A program made the position numbers and the translations under genes. Of a stretch of DNA of 64,000 bases, positions 15,399-24,203 are shown in pieces (the first letter of the stretch is position 1; the number at the start of each line of letters is the position of its first letter). The stretch is from assembly GCA_902787755.1 (NCBI GenBank), contig CADAHL010000002.1:57878-121877 (forward strand), given 5' to 3'. Source of the DNA: Oscillospiraceae bacterium (GTDB lineage Bacteria > Bacillota > Clostridia > Oscillospirales > Oscillospiraceae). The notes under the pieces are model-generated. The model did no database searches. It was given only the letters and a program-made list of their open reading frames with translations, and was not told the DNA's origin.

Positions 15399-17135
15399 TC
15401 ATCCGCCGGAAGGAGCGTCATCCCAGTTGTCGTCTTTGTATGCGCTGCCGGGATCTGAGGAAGGCGTGGGTTCGGGAGCCGCAGTGACCACCGGCGTCGG
15501 CTCGGGCGTGGGCTCCGGGCTGGGAGTGGAAGCGGGACGGCCGCCAAGAACACCGGTACTCAGAAGCACGACTGCGGCAAGGATCAGAGTAATGACAGCT
15601 GCGGCCAGCCCAATAAGCAGACCTTTTTTCGGAGCGGGTTTCTTTTCTTTCACGGAGGTCTCGCTTCGATCCGCCTGCCTGGGCGACTGGGCGATCGGCT
15701 CCTGCCTGGGCGGCTGGACAACCGGTTCCTGTCTGGGCAGCTGAGCGGCCGGCTCCTGCCTGGGCGGCTGAGCGATCGGCTCCTGTTTGGGCGGCTGAGC
15801 GATCGGTTCCTGCCTGGGCGGCTGAGCAGCCGGCTCCTGTTTGGGCGGCTGAGCGATCGGTTCCCGCCTGGGCGGCTGAGCAGCCGGCTCCTGTTTGGGC
15901 GGCTGAGCCATCGGCTCCTGCCGGGGAGGCTGAGCAACCGGCTTTTGCCTGGGGGCGGGAGAGGCGGCTTTTGGCTCCTCCCGAGGGGGGATCGGAATGG
16001 GCCGGGAGGGAGTGGAGAAGGAATAATAGCCATCGCTGACGGCGCTGACCGTGCCGTCCTCTTCCTCCTCCGGGACCTCCGGAATCCGATAGGATACGGC
16101 GCTGACGGTGCCTTCATCCTCCTGTATGGCGGGGGATTTCGGCTTCGGGAAGACCGGAGCGGGGGAGCGGACGGTCAGATCCTCGTCCTCCTCTTCCTCC
16201 GGAGAAGCGCCAAAATCGTTCATCGCCAGGACCTTTTCCAGAGCCTTGCGCATCTCTCCCGGACTTTGCCAGCGATCCGCCGGCCGATAAGCGCAGGCCT
16301 TCAGAACGATAGGCCCCAGGGCGCCTGCCGGATTGGCCGGCGGGGGCAGAGGCGCGCCGGAAACCCGGTTGAGCAGAGCCCGCTCCCGGTCGCTGTGACT
16401 CAGCTGACCGGTCAGCGGGAGGAAGGGCGCCCGGTTGTTGTTCAGCAGGCGGTAGAGCACGATTCCGAGAGAGTAGATATCCACAGAAGCGCTGTAAGGC
16501 TCTTCCTTGTAGATCTCCGGGGCCATATAGGTATAGGTGCCCTTTTTGGACATGTTGGAGTTGCTGCGCTCGATGGTGCGGGCGATGCCGAAGTCACCCA
16601 GCTTGAAGTCGCCGAGCTCGTTGACAAACATATTTTCAGGCTTGATGTCCCGGTGAATGATGTTGTTTCTCTCGCAGAGCTCCAGCGCACGGCACATGTC
16701 CACGCCGACCTTGGCCACCTCCCGGGGCTCCATCAGACGGCTGCCCATGAAGTCCAGCATGGGCTGCAGCAGCTCCATGCGGATCAGAATATCCCAGCCG
16801 ATGCCCTCGGTGTGCTGCATGACCCGGTGGTCCTCGTAGCTTACAATGTTGGAGTTGCCCTTGAGCTTGGCCATGATGGCAAATTCCTGTACCATCTCCT
16901 CCACCATGCCGTGGAAGTACGCCGTGATCCCGGCGTCGTCCATGCCCTCGGCCCGGGCGCTCTGGACCTCGCTCTGACTGGCGGGGATCGTGATGATCTT
17001 GATGGCGGCTTTTACCACGATGCCGAAGTCTTCTCGCTCGGCCTCAAAAACCTTGCCGTAGCTGCCCTGGCCCAGAAGCTTGGCCAGCCTCCATTCGCCC
17101 AGGACGATATCCCCGGTACGGTAATGTCCGTTCAT
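15399..17135 (-). CDS. Membrane Ser/Thr protein kinase with Pro-rich linker
   Basis: 578 residues. The Hanks-type kinase domain spans about 14-290: LGQGSYGKVFEA (P-loop), Lys46 in AAIKIITI, the catalytic loop HRDIKPEN (161-168), DFG at 181-183 and MAPEIY in the activation segment. A low-complexity region of tandem EP(I/M/A)AQPP(R/K)Q units (about 385-495) follows, then one membrane helix (about 505-525) and a short Pro/Thr-rich external tail without PASTA domains. As last gene of the run it follows the PP2C gene by 13 nt. It would phosphorylate cytosolic targets, with the two FHA domains encoded upstream as obvious phospho-Thr readers (inference). Confidence 0.9.
   Translation of the reverse strand: MNGHYRTGDIVLGEWRLAKLLGQGSYGKVFEAEREDFGIVVKAAIKIITIPASQSEVQSARAEGMDDAGITAYFHGMVEEMVQEFAIMAKLKGNSNIVSYEDHRVMQHTEGIGWDILIRMELLQPMLDFMGSRLMEPREVAKVGVDMCRALELCERNNIIHRDIKPENMFVNELGDFKLGDFGIARTIERSNSNMSKKGTYTYMAPEIYKEEPYSASVDIYSLGIVLYRLLNNNRAPFLPLTGQLSHSDRERALLNRVSGAPLPPPANPAGALGPIVLKACAYRPADRWQSPGEMRKALEKVLAMNDFGASPEEEEDEDLTVRSPAPVFPKPKSPAIQEDEGTVSAVSYRIPEVPEEEEDGTVSAVSDGYYSFSTPSRPIPIPPREEPKAASPAPRQKPVAQPPRQEPMAQPPKQEPAAQPPRREPIAQPPKQEPAAQPPRQEPIAQPPKQEPIAQPPRQEPAAQLPRQEPVVQPPRQEPIAQSPRQADRSETSVKEKKPAPKKGLLIGLAAAVITLILAAVVLLSTGVLGGRPASTPSPEPTPEPTPVVTAAPEPTPSSDPGSAYKDDNWDDAPSGG
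15690..15955. repeat. 24-27 bp tandem coding repeats in the kinase gene
   Basis: Degenerate copies of a unit reading GGCTGAGCGATCGGCTCCTG followed by CCTGGGC or TTTGGGC. They encode the Gln-Pro-Pro-Arg/Lys-Gln-Glu-Pro linker and could vary in number by slippage. Confidence 0.8.
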
Positions 17136-17148
17136 AGCTGCTCTCCTG

Positions 17149-17919
17149 TCATTCGCTCTCGGCGATCTCGATCACAAGGACGGTGGTGTTGTCCCGCCCG
17201 CCGTTGAAGAGCGCGGTTTTGAACAGCGCCTCCGCTTTCTTCCCAACCGGACCCCGCGCGCCCAGGATCCGCGCGATCTCGTCGTCCTCCACCATGTCGG
17301 TGAGTCCGTCGCTGCAGATCAGGTACAGGTCTCCGGGGAGAAGATTTCCGGTCACGGTATAGGGCTCAATGAGCATCTCATCCGGGAAGATCCCAATGTG
17401 TTGGGTGATCTTGTGTCGGGCGGAATGGGTCTTGGCCTTGGCTTCGTCGATGATGCCCCGATCCAGCAGCTGCTGGATCACGGTATGGTCCCGGCTGATC
17501 CGGTCCAGAATGCCGTTTCGGAACCGATAAACCCGGCTGTCACCGATGTTGGTCATGGTCATGTGCCCGTCCCGAAGGACCAGCCCGGCGAAGGTCGTCC
17601 CGATCCGGCGGCCGCCGTAGGCGGTAATGAGCTCGCAGACACGGCGGTTGGCCTCGTCGATCACTGCTTCCATATCGACACTGCCGTGATCCGCGGCCCG
17701 CAGGCAGCGGACCGTCTCCAGAGAGGCAAGCTCTCCATGGGTTTCGCCGCCCATGCCGTCGGCTACGACAAATACCCCGGCGGGCAGATCGGACAGCTCT
17801 CCCTTCAGATTGCGAACGTCGTCCACCGAGCCCCGGTAGCTGCCGTTGAAGTAAAAGTTGTCCTGATTCTGCCTGCGGACACGGCCGGGGCCGCACAGAA
17901 TGGCTGCGTGGATCCTCAA
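17149..17919 (-). CDS. PP2C-family Ser/Thr phosphatase
   Basis: 256 residues, cytosolic. All main PPM motifs are present: RRQNQDNFY, VVADGMGGETHGE, TNIGDSRVYRF, CSDGLTDMV and the terminal RDNTTVLVIEI, supplying the Asp ligands of the Mn/Mg centre. It would reverse phosphorylation by the kinase encoded 13 nt downstream; such pairs are usual (PrkC/PrpC, PpkA/PppA). It lies 27 nt after a small gene of unknown function. Confidence 0.92.
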   Translation of the reverse strand: MRIHAAILCGPGRVRRQNQDNFYFNGSYRGSVDDVRNLKGELSDLPAGVFVVADGMGGETHGELASLETVRCLRAADHGSVDMEAVIDEANRRVCELITAYGGRRIGTTFAGLVLRDGHMTMTNIGDSRVYRFRNGILDRISRDHTVIQQLLDRGIIDEAKAKTHSARHKITQHIGIFPDEMLIEPYTVTGNLLPGDLYLICSDGLTDMVEDDEIARILGARGPVGKKAEALFKTALFNGGRDNTTVLVIEIAESE

Positions 17920-17946
17920 TTTGCACTCCTCGCTTTCCGAACGGGT

Positions 17947-18156
17947 TCAGGGGGCGTGGGGATGATGCTCCGGGACGTAGGTGGCTTCCTCTTCCTCCGG
18001 GAAGACAAGACCCTCGCACAGGCTGTCCCAGCGGAGCTCGAACGTATATTCCGAAAGGACGCCCGCTTCGTTGCCTTCGGGGCGATAAGCCGCACGGCTG
18101 TCATCTACGGTTCTCTCCTCATCGTCGGAGAGAAGCTGCTTGTCTTGTTCTATCAT
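17947..18156 (-). CDS. Small acidic protein of unknown function
   Basis: 69 residues, strongly acidic at the start (DDEERTVDD) and near the end (FPEEEEATYVPEHHPHAP), without a membrane segment. Its ATG overlaps the TGA of the preceding LRR gene as ATGA, a classic sign of translational coupling, which makes it likely to be a real gene despite its size. I do not recognise a family. Position between the LRR lipoprotein and phosphatase genes suggests an accessory of the signalling module. Confidence 0.6.
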   Translation of the reverse strand: MIEQDKQLLSDDEERTVDDSRAAYRPEGNEAGVLSEYTFELRWDSLCEGLVFPEEEEATYVPEHHPHAP

Positions 18157-19304
18157 TGTTTCGAGTTGTACTCCATGTTCAGCTCAATGCTGTAACGCCA
18201 CTTGTCGTTCTTCTTGACCTTGCTGAAATCGGTGGAGGAGCCGCGGTATCCCAGAACACGCAGGTGCTCGTCTCCCTCCAGAATGCCATAGCCGAGCTCG
18301 GTCAGCGACTTGGGAAGGATGATCTTTTCCAGGCCGGTGCAGCCGGCGAAGCAGCGCTCGCCGATCTTGGTCACACCTTCCGCCAGGCTGAGCGTCTTGA
18401 GCGCGGTGCAGTCGGAGAAGGCCCGATAGCCCAGTTCCAGGCTGCCGCCTTCCTCGATCTCAATGGTGCTCAGAGAGGTGCAGCCGGCGAAGCTCTCATC
18501 GCCCAGAAGCTGCATGGAGGCGGGGATCCGGATGCTGGTCAGGGCGGTGCAGCCCTTGAAGGCGTAGTCGTCGATCTGGGTCATGTTGGGACCCAGGGTG
18601 ATGTAGCGCAGGGAAGTGCAGTTGGTGAAGGCATAGCTGCTGACCCGGGTGACGTGTTCGCCGAAGCTCACGTCCTTCAGCCCCGCCAGATTCTCAAAGC
18701 TGTGGGAAGGCAGATCGCAGTCCACGGTAAAGCTGGCCAGACCGGTGCAGCCGTCGAATACGTCGGTGCCCAGATCCGTCAGACTGGGGCCGAAATCCAT
18801 GCCGGCCAGGCTGGTGCAGCCGGCAAAGGCCCGGTTGCCGATGGAGCGGACGCCGGCTCCCAGCAGAACCTCCCGCAGAGCGGCGCAGCCGGAGAACGCG
18901 TTGCGGCCGATGACGGTGACGGAATCGCCGACCACCACCCGTGTGAGGGCGGTGAAATCAGAGAACACACCGTCTCCCAGTTCGGAGACGCCGTCCTCCA
19001 GCTTCAGGCTGGTCACGCTGCCCACATAGCTGCTGACCACGTCCAGATTCTTCAGGTTCTCTTTCACGTCGCCGCCGGTGAAGACCAGCTCGCCGTTGGA
19101 ATAGAGCACGTAGGAAGCGCCGCCGGAGACCTCGCCCTCCCGGATCACGCTGCGGGAGCTCTCCGGAGCGGCGTCGGCGGCCTGGCTGCCGCCAGAGCTC
19201 TCCTGCTGGTTCATCATGCTCATATCCGGCTGTTTCTTTCCGCCGCAGGCTGTCAGAGACAGGAGAACGGCAATTGCGCAAAGGATACAGATCAATTTTT
19301 TCAT
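18153..19304 (-). CDS. BspA-type leucine-rich-repeat lipoprotein
   Basis: 383 residues. A lipoprotein signal (LSLTACGG, Cys20 as lipid site) is followed by about 60 flexible residues and at least nine LRR_5 (BspA/TpLRR) repeats of the form F-x-x-C-T-x-L-x-x-I-x-(L/I)-G. The repeat array would form an elongated surface outside the membrane. Such proteins usually bind ligands or partner proteins. Being in an operon with a kinase whose tail is external, it might sense or tether the exported peptide, which is speculation. It is 13 nt after the TIR-FHA gene. Confidence 0.88.
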   Translation of the reverse strand: MKKLICILCAIAVLLSLTACGGKKQPDMSMMNQQESSGGSQAADAAPESSRSVIREGEVSGGASYVLYSNGELVFTGGDVKENLKNLDVVSSYVGSVTSLKLEDGVSELGDGVFSDFTALTRVVVGDSVTVIGRNAFSGCAALREVLLGAGVRSIGNRAFAGCTSLAGMDFGPSLTDLGTDVFDGCTGLASFTVDCDLPSHSFENLAGLKDVSFGEHVTRVSSYAFTNCTSLRYITLGPNMTQIDDYAFKGCTALTSIRIPASMQLLGDESFAGCTSLSTIEIEEGGSLELGYRAFSDCTALKTLSLAEGVTKIGERCFAGCTGLEKIILPKSLTELGYGILEGDEHLRVLGYRGSSTDFSKVKKNDKWRYSIELNMEYNSKQ

Positions 19305-19317
19305 TTCCGAACCTCCA

Positions 19318-21234
19318 TTACCGAGTGATCGTATATTCGAAGCTGACGTTGCCGAGCTTGATGCTGTCCCGGTCCTTCAGCTCCCGCTCCTGCCCCTTGG
19401 GCAGCAGCTCCCCGTTGAGGAAGGTGCCGTTGGTGGAGCGCTCATCCAAAATGAATCGTTTTCCGCCCCGGGCAAAGATCATGGCGTGACTCTTGCCGCT
19501 GATCATTCTGTCGGCCAATACGCCGTCAGTCCACTCGTCCTTATGGCTCCGGTCCAGATAGATCGGATCGGTGCCGAGCTGTTTGGTCTCGCCGCTGTTG
19601 AGGCACCGGAGCTTTTCGATGATCACCGGCTTGGGAGCGGGAGCGCCGTCAATACCGAAGATCAGCTCTTCCTGTTCGCTGAGAACGATCCGGCTGCCGT
19701 TGTTCAGAAGCGTGGAGCCGCCGGGACTCAGGCGATTGCCGTCCACCGCGGTGCCGCCGGCGGATTCGTTATCCCGGATCCAGTACTTGCCGCCCATGGA
19801 CAGGATCTCCGCATGGCGGCGGCTGATGGAGGGATTGTCGCTCAGATCCACGTCGGGACTGGGATTGAGCTTGCTCTTGCGGCCGATGACCGCGTTGGCC
19901 CCCGACAGGCGGAAGACCTGGCCGGTAGCGGTCCTGGTGACGCTGTAAGACCGGGTAAGCTGCCGGGCCACGGATACGGTGGCCTCGAAGTCCTCCTCTT
20001 CATCCTTGCGGGAGGGGGCGATGGATACGGTGGCCTCGCCCCATTCGTCGTCATAAGCCGGGGCGGGAGCAGGCTGCTGCACCTGGCGTCGGGCCTCTTC
20101 GGCTTTCTGGCGGGCGTCTGCGATCGCCTGAGCGCACTGGGCGTCCAGGGCCTGGAGTTGGGCGGCATACTGCCCCTCCAGAAGCTCCGCTTCCTGCCGT
20201 TTGGCCTGCGCCTGACTCTCCAGCTCTTTGAGCTGGGCGCGGAGCGCCTCTGCCTGCTTCTCGAGCGCCTTGATCGCCTCGTCGGCTGCGGCTTTGTCCG
20301 CCTCCAGCCGGGCTCGGAGGGCGGCTTTCTGCTCCTCATAACCGCGGCTGATGGAGGCTTCGTCGACGGCAGCCGCTGCCGGCGCAGGGGCGGGAGGAGG
20401 CGGGACCGGCCTTGCGGCAATTGGGGAAGTGGTTTTCTCCTCTTCGATCAGGAACGGATTCGGCTCAGGCTCGGATTTCGGCGCGGGAGCGGGAGCGGGT
20501 TCCGGCTTCGGCGCGGGAGCGGGGGCCGGTTCGGGCTTCGGTGCGGGAGCGGGAGCCGGTTCGGGTTTCGGCGCAGGAGCAGGGGCCGGTTCCGGCTTCG
20601 GCGCAGGAGCGGGGGCCGGTTCCGGTTTCGGTGCAGGAGCGGGTTCCGGCTTGGACTCTGTCTCGGGGGCGCTGTTATGCCAGCGGGTAATGAGGATACT
20701 TCCCATGGTGGGCTCCTCCTCCCAATCGTTGGAGGCCTGGGCGTAGAGCTGGGAGTTTTCCATCCAGCGGTGGAAATCCTCCCGGCTGACAGGACGCTCC
20801 TCCAGACAGGCGCCCATACCGGACTGGGTAAACAGCGCGGTGTAGAAGTGCTCGGGATCCGGAGAGTCAGCCATACTCACGCTGGGGAAGCCTGCAAAAG
20901 CGGCCTGCATGATGGGGGAGAGCTCGATCCGGTCGGGGAAGAGCAGAACGGTGGGCAGCTTTTTCGCCACCCGGAAGATCAGCTCGTTGCGGAAGTTGTG
21001 GCTGGCCACGGAGGCCGGGGTCACGGCGGCCAGGGCCAGAGAGCAGCGGCGAAGATGATCGGCGATCACGTCAAGGCCGGCCTCGCCGGGATTGGAACCG
21101 TCGTCGAACCAGATCCGATACCCGTGCAGGCTCAGACGGTCGATGATGGGGTAGACGGTGGCGGCGTCGGAGGGAGAACAGCTGAAGAACAGATAGGGTT
21201 TATCGCCCTCATAGGGCTTGGACAGACAATTCAT
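19318..21234 (-). CDS. TIR domain - coiled coil - tandem FHA protein
   Basis: 638 residues. Residues about 11-125 form a TIR domain (YLFFSCSPSDAATVY, YRIWFDDGSNPGEAG, then FRNELIF with Glu84 at the place of the catalytic Glu of TIR NADases). A Lys-Pro-Glu-Pro-Ala-Pro repeat region (about 195-260) follows, then an Ala/Glu/Gln-rich coiled coil (about 295-385). Two FHA domains close the protein: the first near 430-520 (IGRKSKLNP...SISRRHAEI), the second near 545-635 (MISGKSHAMI...DERSTNGTFLNG). FHA domains bind phospho-threonine, so it is a likely target or reader of the operon kinase. No membrane segment. Whether the TIR part is an enzyme or a scaffold is open. Confidence 0.9.
   Translation of the reverse strand: MNCLSKPYEGDKPYLFFSCSPSDAATVYPIIDRLSLHGYRIWFDDGSNPGEAGLDVIADHLRRCSLALAAVTPASVASHNFRNELIFRVAKKLPTVLLFPDRIELSPIMQAAFAGFPSVSMADSPDPEHFYTALFTQSGMGACLEERPVSREDFHRWMENSQLYAQASNDWEEEPTMGSILITRWHNSAPETESKPEPAPAPKPEPAPAPAPKPEPAPAPAPKPEPAPAPAPKPEPAPAPAPKPEPAPAPAPKSEPEPNPFLIEEEKTTSPIAARPVPPPPAPAPAAAAVDEASISRGYEEQKAALRARLEADKAAADEAIKALEKQAEALRAQLKELESQAQAKRQEAELLEGQYAAQLQALDAQCAQAIADARQKAEEARRQVQQPAPAPAYDDEWGEATVSIAPSRKDEEEDFEATVSVARQLTRSYSVTRTATGQVFRLSGANAVIGRKSKLNPSPDVDLSDNPSISRRHAEILSMGGKYWIRDNESAGGTAVDGNRLSPGGSTLLNNGSRIVLSEQEELIFGIDGAPAPKPVIIEKLRCLNSGETKQLGTDPIYLDRSHKDEWTDGVLADRMISGKSHAMIFARGGKRFILDERSTNGTFLNGELLPKGQERELKDRDSIKLGNVSFEYTITR
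20475..20655. repeat. 30-bp tandem coding repeats in the TIR-FHA gene
   Basis: About six copies of a GC-rich unit (GGCGCGGGAGCGGGAGCGGG / TTCCGGCTTC type) encode KPEPAPAPAP units. They form an extended linker between the TIR domain and the coiled coil. Confidence 0.8.
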
Positions 21235-21246
21235 CTTCTCGCCTCC

Positions 21247-21621
21247 TTATTCTTCGATCATCAGCAAATCGGTCAGACCGATGCTGTCCAGGGACCGATA
21301 CACGTCCTTGGGAACCTTGACCAGCGTGAGGCTGCCGCAGCCCAGCTGATCGATGCTCTGCTGGATCTCCAGGAGCACGGACATGCTGGAGTTGGAGATC
21401 TTCTCCAGCTTTTCCAGGTCCAGCCGGATCTCCAGCTGCATGGCCACGCAGAGCATCAGCTCATCCCGCAGATCATAGCGCACGTCGCTGCGCAGAGAGC
21501 CGCTCACAGCCAGCACAGCCGTTTTCTCCTCGGACTTCAGCTCCTCTGTAAAGCTCAGAAATTCGCTGCCGCCCTCGGTAAAGCGGGTCACCCCGCCAAA
21601 GGTATAGCGTTCAATGCTCAT
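21247..21621 (-). CDS. STAS-domain protein (anti-sigma-factor-antagonist-like)
   Basis: 124 residues. After an about 30-residue lead comes a STAS fold: VLAVSGSLRSDVRYDLRDEL, IRLDLEKLEKISNSSMSVLLEIQ and LTLVKVPKDVYRSLDSIGL. The ISNSSMS segment lies where SpoIIAA-type proteins carry the phosphorylated Ser. No RsbW/SpoIIAB-type kinase lies nearby, so it may instead be acted on by the Hanks kinase and PP2C of the operon (inference). It starts 9 nt after the NHLP ABC gene, behind GAGGTG. Confidence 0.82.
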   Translation of the reverse strand: MSIERYTFGGVTRFTEGGSEFLSFTEELKSEEKTAVLAVSGSLRSDVRYDLRDELMLCVAMQLEIRLDLEKLEKISNSSMSVLLEIQQSIDQLGCGSLTLVKVPKDVYRSLDSIGLTDLLMIEE

Positions 21622-21630
21622 GGTGTCACC

Positions 21631-24189
21631 TCATTCCGAGATCTGTCTGGCGGCCAGCTGGTGGAACAGCCCGCCCAGACGCATCAGCTCGTCGTAATTG
21701 CCCTCTTCCACGATCTTGCCTTCATTGAGCACCAGGATCCGGTCGCAGTTTTTGATGGTGCTGAGCCGGTGCGCGATGACGATCCTGGTCACGTTCATCT
21801 TGTCCAGGTTCTCGGACACCGCGGCCTGGGTCAGGTTGTCCAAAGCGCTGGTGGCCTCGTCAAAGAGCAGGATGGAGGGGCTTCCGATAATGGCCCGGGC
21901 GATCAGAATACGCTGCTGCTGGCCGCCGGAGATGGTACCGGAGGACTCGGAGAGCACCGTGTGGATCCCCATGGGCATCCGTTCGATATCCTTTTTGAGG
22001 CCCACCTTGGCGATCACATCGTTCACGTCGGCGATGGTGGCGGTGGGGCAGGTGATGGTGATGTTTTCAAAGATGCTGCCCGAGATCAGGTGTCCGTTCT
22101 GCAGCACCACACCCAGGTTGTGGCGAAGTTCGCGCTTGTCCAGCGTCTTCAGGTCCTTGCCGTCGTAGCAGACGGTGCCGCTCTTGGGGTTCTCAAAGCC
22201 CAGAAGCAGCTTCAGCAGCGTGGATTTGCCGCAGCCGGAGGAGCCCACGATGCCCACGTATTCTCCGGCCTTGATGGTGGTGGTGATGCCGTCGAGCACG
22301 TTCCGGCCGCCTTCCTCATAGGAGAAGCGCACATCCTTGAGCGTAATCTCGCCGGTGAGCTTGCCGGGGATCTCACTGTTCTCGCCGTCCTCGGGCGCGG
22401 TCTCGATGACCGGGCGGAGCCGGTCATATTCCGGGCGGATCTGGAAAATGCTCATGACGGAGTTGGTCATCTCCAGAATGGCGGCGGAGAAGGCGCCGAA
22501 GGCGGAGGTGAAGGCCATGTAGGAGCCTACGGACAGGGAGCCGTTGTCCTTCTTCATGATGACGTTTACCACGATCAGGTAGAAGATCATGGAGAAGATG
22601 TTGCCCACGGAGCCGCCCAGCGCGCCGGAGAAGGAGGAGATGCGGCTTTCCTTGATGGAGGCGCTCTCCCGGTCGGTGAAGGGGATCAGGTACTGGAAGG
22701 CGGCCCGATCCTCGGCGCCCGCCATGCGGATCTTCTCAATACCGGAAAGGTACTGATAAAGCCTGGCGCTGGCCTTGCCCCCGGCCTCCACGATCCGCCG
22801 GTGATACTTCAGCGAGGTCATGTTGATGAGGTAGGTGAAGACGGCGTAAACCACCAGCATCAGCAGGGCGACCCAGCTGAGCTTGGCGGAGTATTTGAAC
22901 ATCCGCACCAGATACATCAGGGAGAACAGGGTGGACAGACCCGTGACCAGGAAGGTGTTGACAAAGGTGGTGCCGAAGGACCCTACGGAATTGACGCGCT
23001 CGGCCAGATCCGCGCTGTCGTAATCCCGGAAGAAGCTCTCGGGCAGATGGAACACCCGGTAGTACACCGCGTTCTGCAGATCATAGCCCACATGACCGCT
23101 GATGCGGTATTCGCTGAGCTTCTTGACCATGTCGAAGAACAGGTTGCCCACCATGAAGGTGGCGATCACGATACACAGCTGAATGAGCTGGGAGGAGTCG
23201 CCCACGGGAATGTAATCGTCGTAGATCTTCTGGTTCAGCATGGGCAGGAGGATGCCGATCAGCACGCCCACCAGACCCAGAAGAATGACCATCAAAAGAT
23301 CCGCCCGGCGGATGCTCTTGAGAGAGAAAGCGATCAGATCCTTCACGTTCAGCTTCCGGCCGGGCAGGGCGCGGGTGATGGTGAAGGCCTTGGGGTCCAC
23401 GGTCTCGGCGATCTCTTTGGTGAGCTTCTTCTTTTCTCCGGTCTTGCCGTAGTAGACGTCGTAGCCGGTCTGGCCTCTTGGCACGCAGGCCACGGGCTCT
23501 CCCTCGATCCAGCCGATGATGGTGCCGCTGTCATTGGCATACCACTTGGGATCCAGCACCACATTCCGGCAGATGAAGCGGGAGGCCTTGGCGATGCTCC
23601 GCACGGTCAGCTCATCCGAGATGTTCAGCTTGTCCATGGGGAGGATATCGATGGCGGCGGAGCGGCAGGCGAAGGCTACCGCCCGATACAGGGGATCGTT
23701 GCCCTCGATGCGTTCCTCGGTCTTGGTGAAGGACTCGGCGATCATGCGGTTGGAGTCCTGGGCCACGGCCGGGTCGTTTTTCTTGCCGCGGTTAATGAAG
23801 ACGTTGTCCTTCAGGGCTTCCAGCTTATAGCGGTCGATGACGCTGCGGTTGAAGCCCTCGGTGGCGAAATCGGTGAGTCCCGCGCCGGTGCAGAAACGCT
23901 TGTACAGAACGCTGGTGGCCTTGCCGGGCATCATGTTCAGATCGGCCTCATCCTCGGGGATGAGAACGAAGCGCCAGTCCACGCCGTCCTCGTCCCGACA
24001 GGAGAAGGAGGGGATGCTGCGGCCCTCGCTGACCTCGCACAGCTTGATGCGCCGGATGGGAGCGCCGTCCTTCAGAGGCGCTACGAAAACGATAACGGTG
24101 CCGGAAACGACGCGATAGGCGTCGCCGTCATGCTCGGTGACGTATTGGTCGGTGCTGTAGAGATGTATGGCTTTTCCCAGATCGTCCAT
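21631..24189 (-). CDS. NHLP-type bacteriocin export ABC permease/ATPase (no peptidase)
   Basis: 852 residues, matching the NHLP/NHLM exporter permease-ATPase subunit (TIGR03797 type). An N-terminal about 270-residue soluble region takes the place of the C39 domain. An ABC exporter membrane domain with six helices (about 290-560) and a C-terminal ATPase follow: VGSSGCGKSTLLKLL (Walker A), SGGQQQRILIARAI (signature) and ILLFDEATSALD (Walker B). It likely forms a heterodimer with the C39-ABC protein encoded 14 nt upstream, exporting leader-bearing peptides of the Nif11/nitrile-hydratase class. Confidence 0.93.
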   Translation of the reverse strand: MDDLGKAIHLYSTDQYVTEHDGDAYRVVSGTVIVFVAPLKDGAPIRRIKLCEVSEGRSIPSFSCRDEDGVDWRFVLIPEDEADLNMMPGKATSVLYKRFCTGAGLTDFATEGFNRSVIDRYKLEALKDNVFINRGKKNDPAVAQDSNRMIAESFTKTEERIEGNDPLYRAVAFACRSAAIDILPMDKLNISDELTVRSIAKASRFICRNVVLDPKWYANDSGTIIGWIEGEPVACVPRGQTGYDVYYGKTGEKKKLTKEIAETVDPKAFTITRALPGRKLNVKDLIAFSLKSIRRADLLMVILLGLVGVLIGILLPMLNQKIYDDYIPVGDSSQLIQLCIVIATFMVGNLFFDMVKKLSEYRISGHVGYDLQNAVYYRVFHLPESFFRDYDSADLAERVNSVGSFGTTFVNTFLVTGLSTLFSLMYLVRMFKYSAKLSWVALLMLVVYAVFTYLINMTSLKYHRRIVEAGGKASARLYQYLSGIEKIRMAGAEDRAAFQYLIPFTDRESASIKESRISSFSGALGGSVGNIFSMIFYLIVVNVIMKKDNGSLSVGSYMAFTSAFGAFSAAILEMTNSVMSIFQIRPEYDRLRPVIETAPEDGENSEIPGKLTGEITLKDVRFSYEEGGRNVLDGITTTIKAGEYVGIVGSSGCGKSTLLKLLLGFENPKSGTVCYDGKDLKTLDKRELRHNLGVVLQNGHLISGSIFENITITCPTATIADVNDVIAKVGLKKDIERMPMGIHTVLSESSGTISGGQQQRILIARAIIGSPSILLFDEATSALDNLTQAAVSENLDKMNVTRIVIAHRLSTIKNCDRILVLNEGKIVEEGNYDELMRLGGLFHQLAARQISE

Positions 24190-24203
24190 CGTACTGCCTC
24201 CTT

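Noticed and set aside
15690-15955. Regularly spaced repeats, considered as CRISPR
   Set aside because: They are contiguous in-frame units encoding a Pro/Gln-rich linker; no unique spacers.
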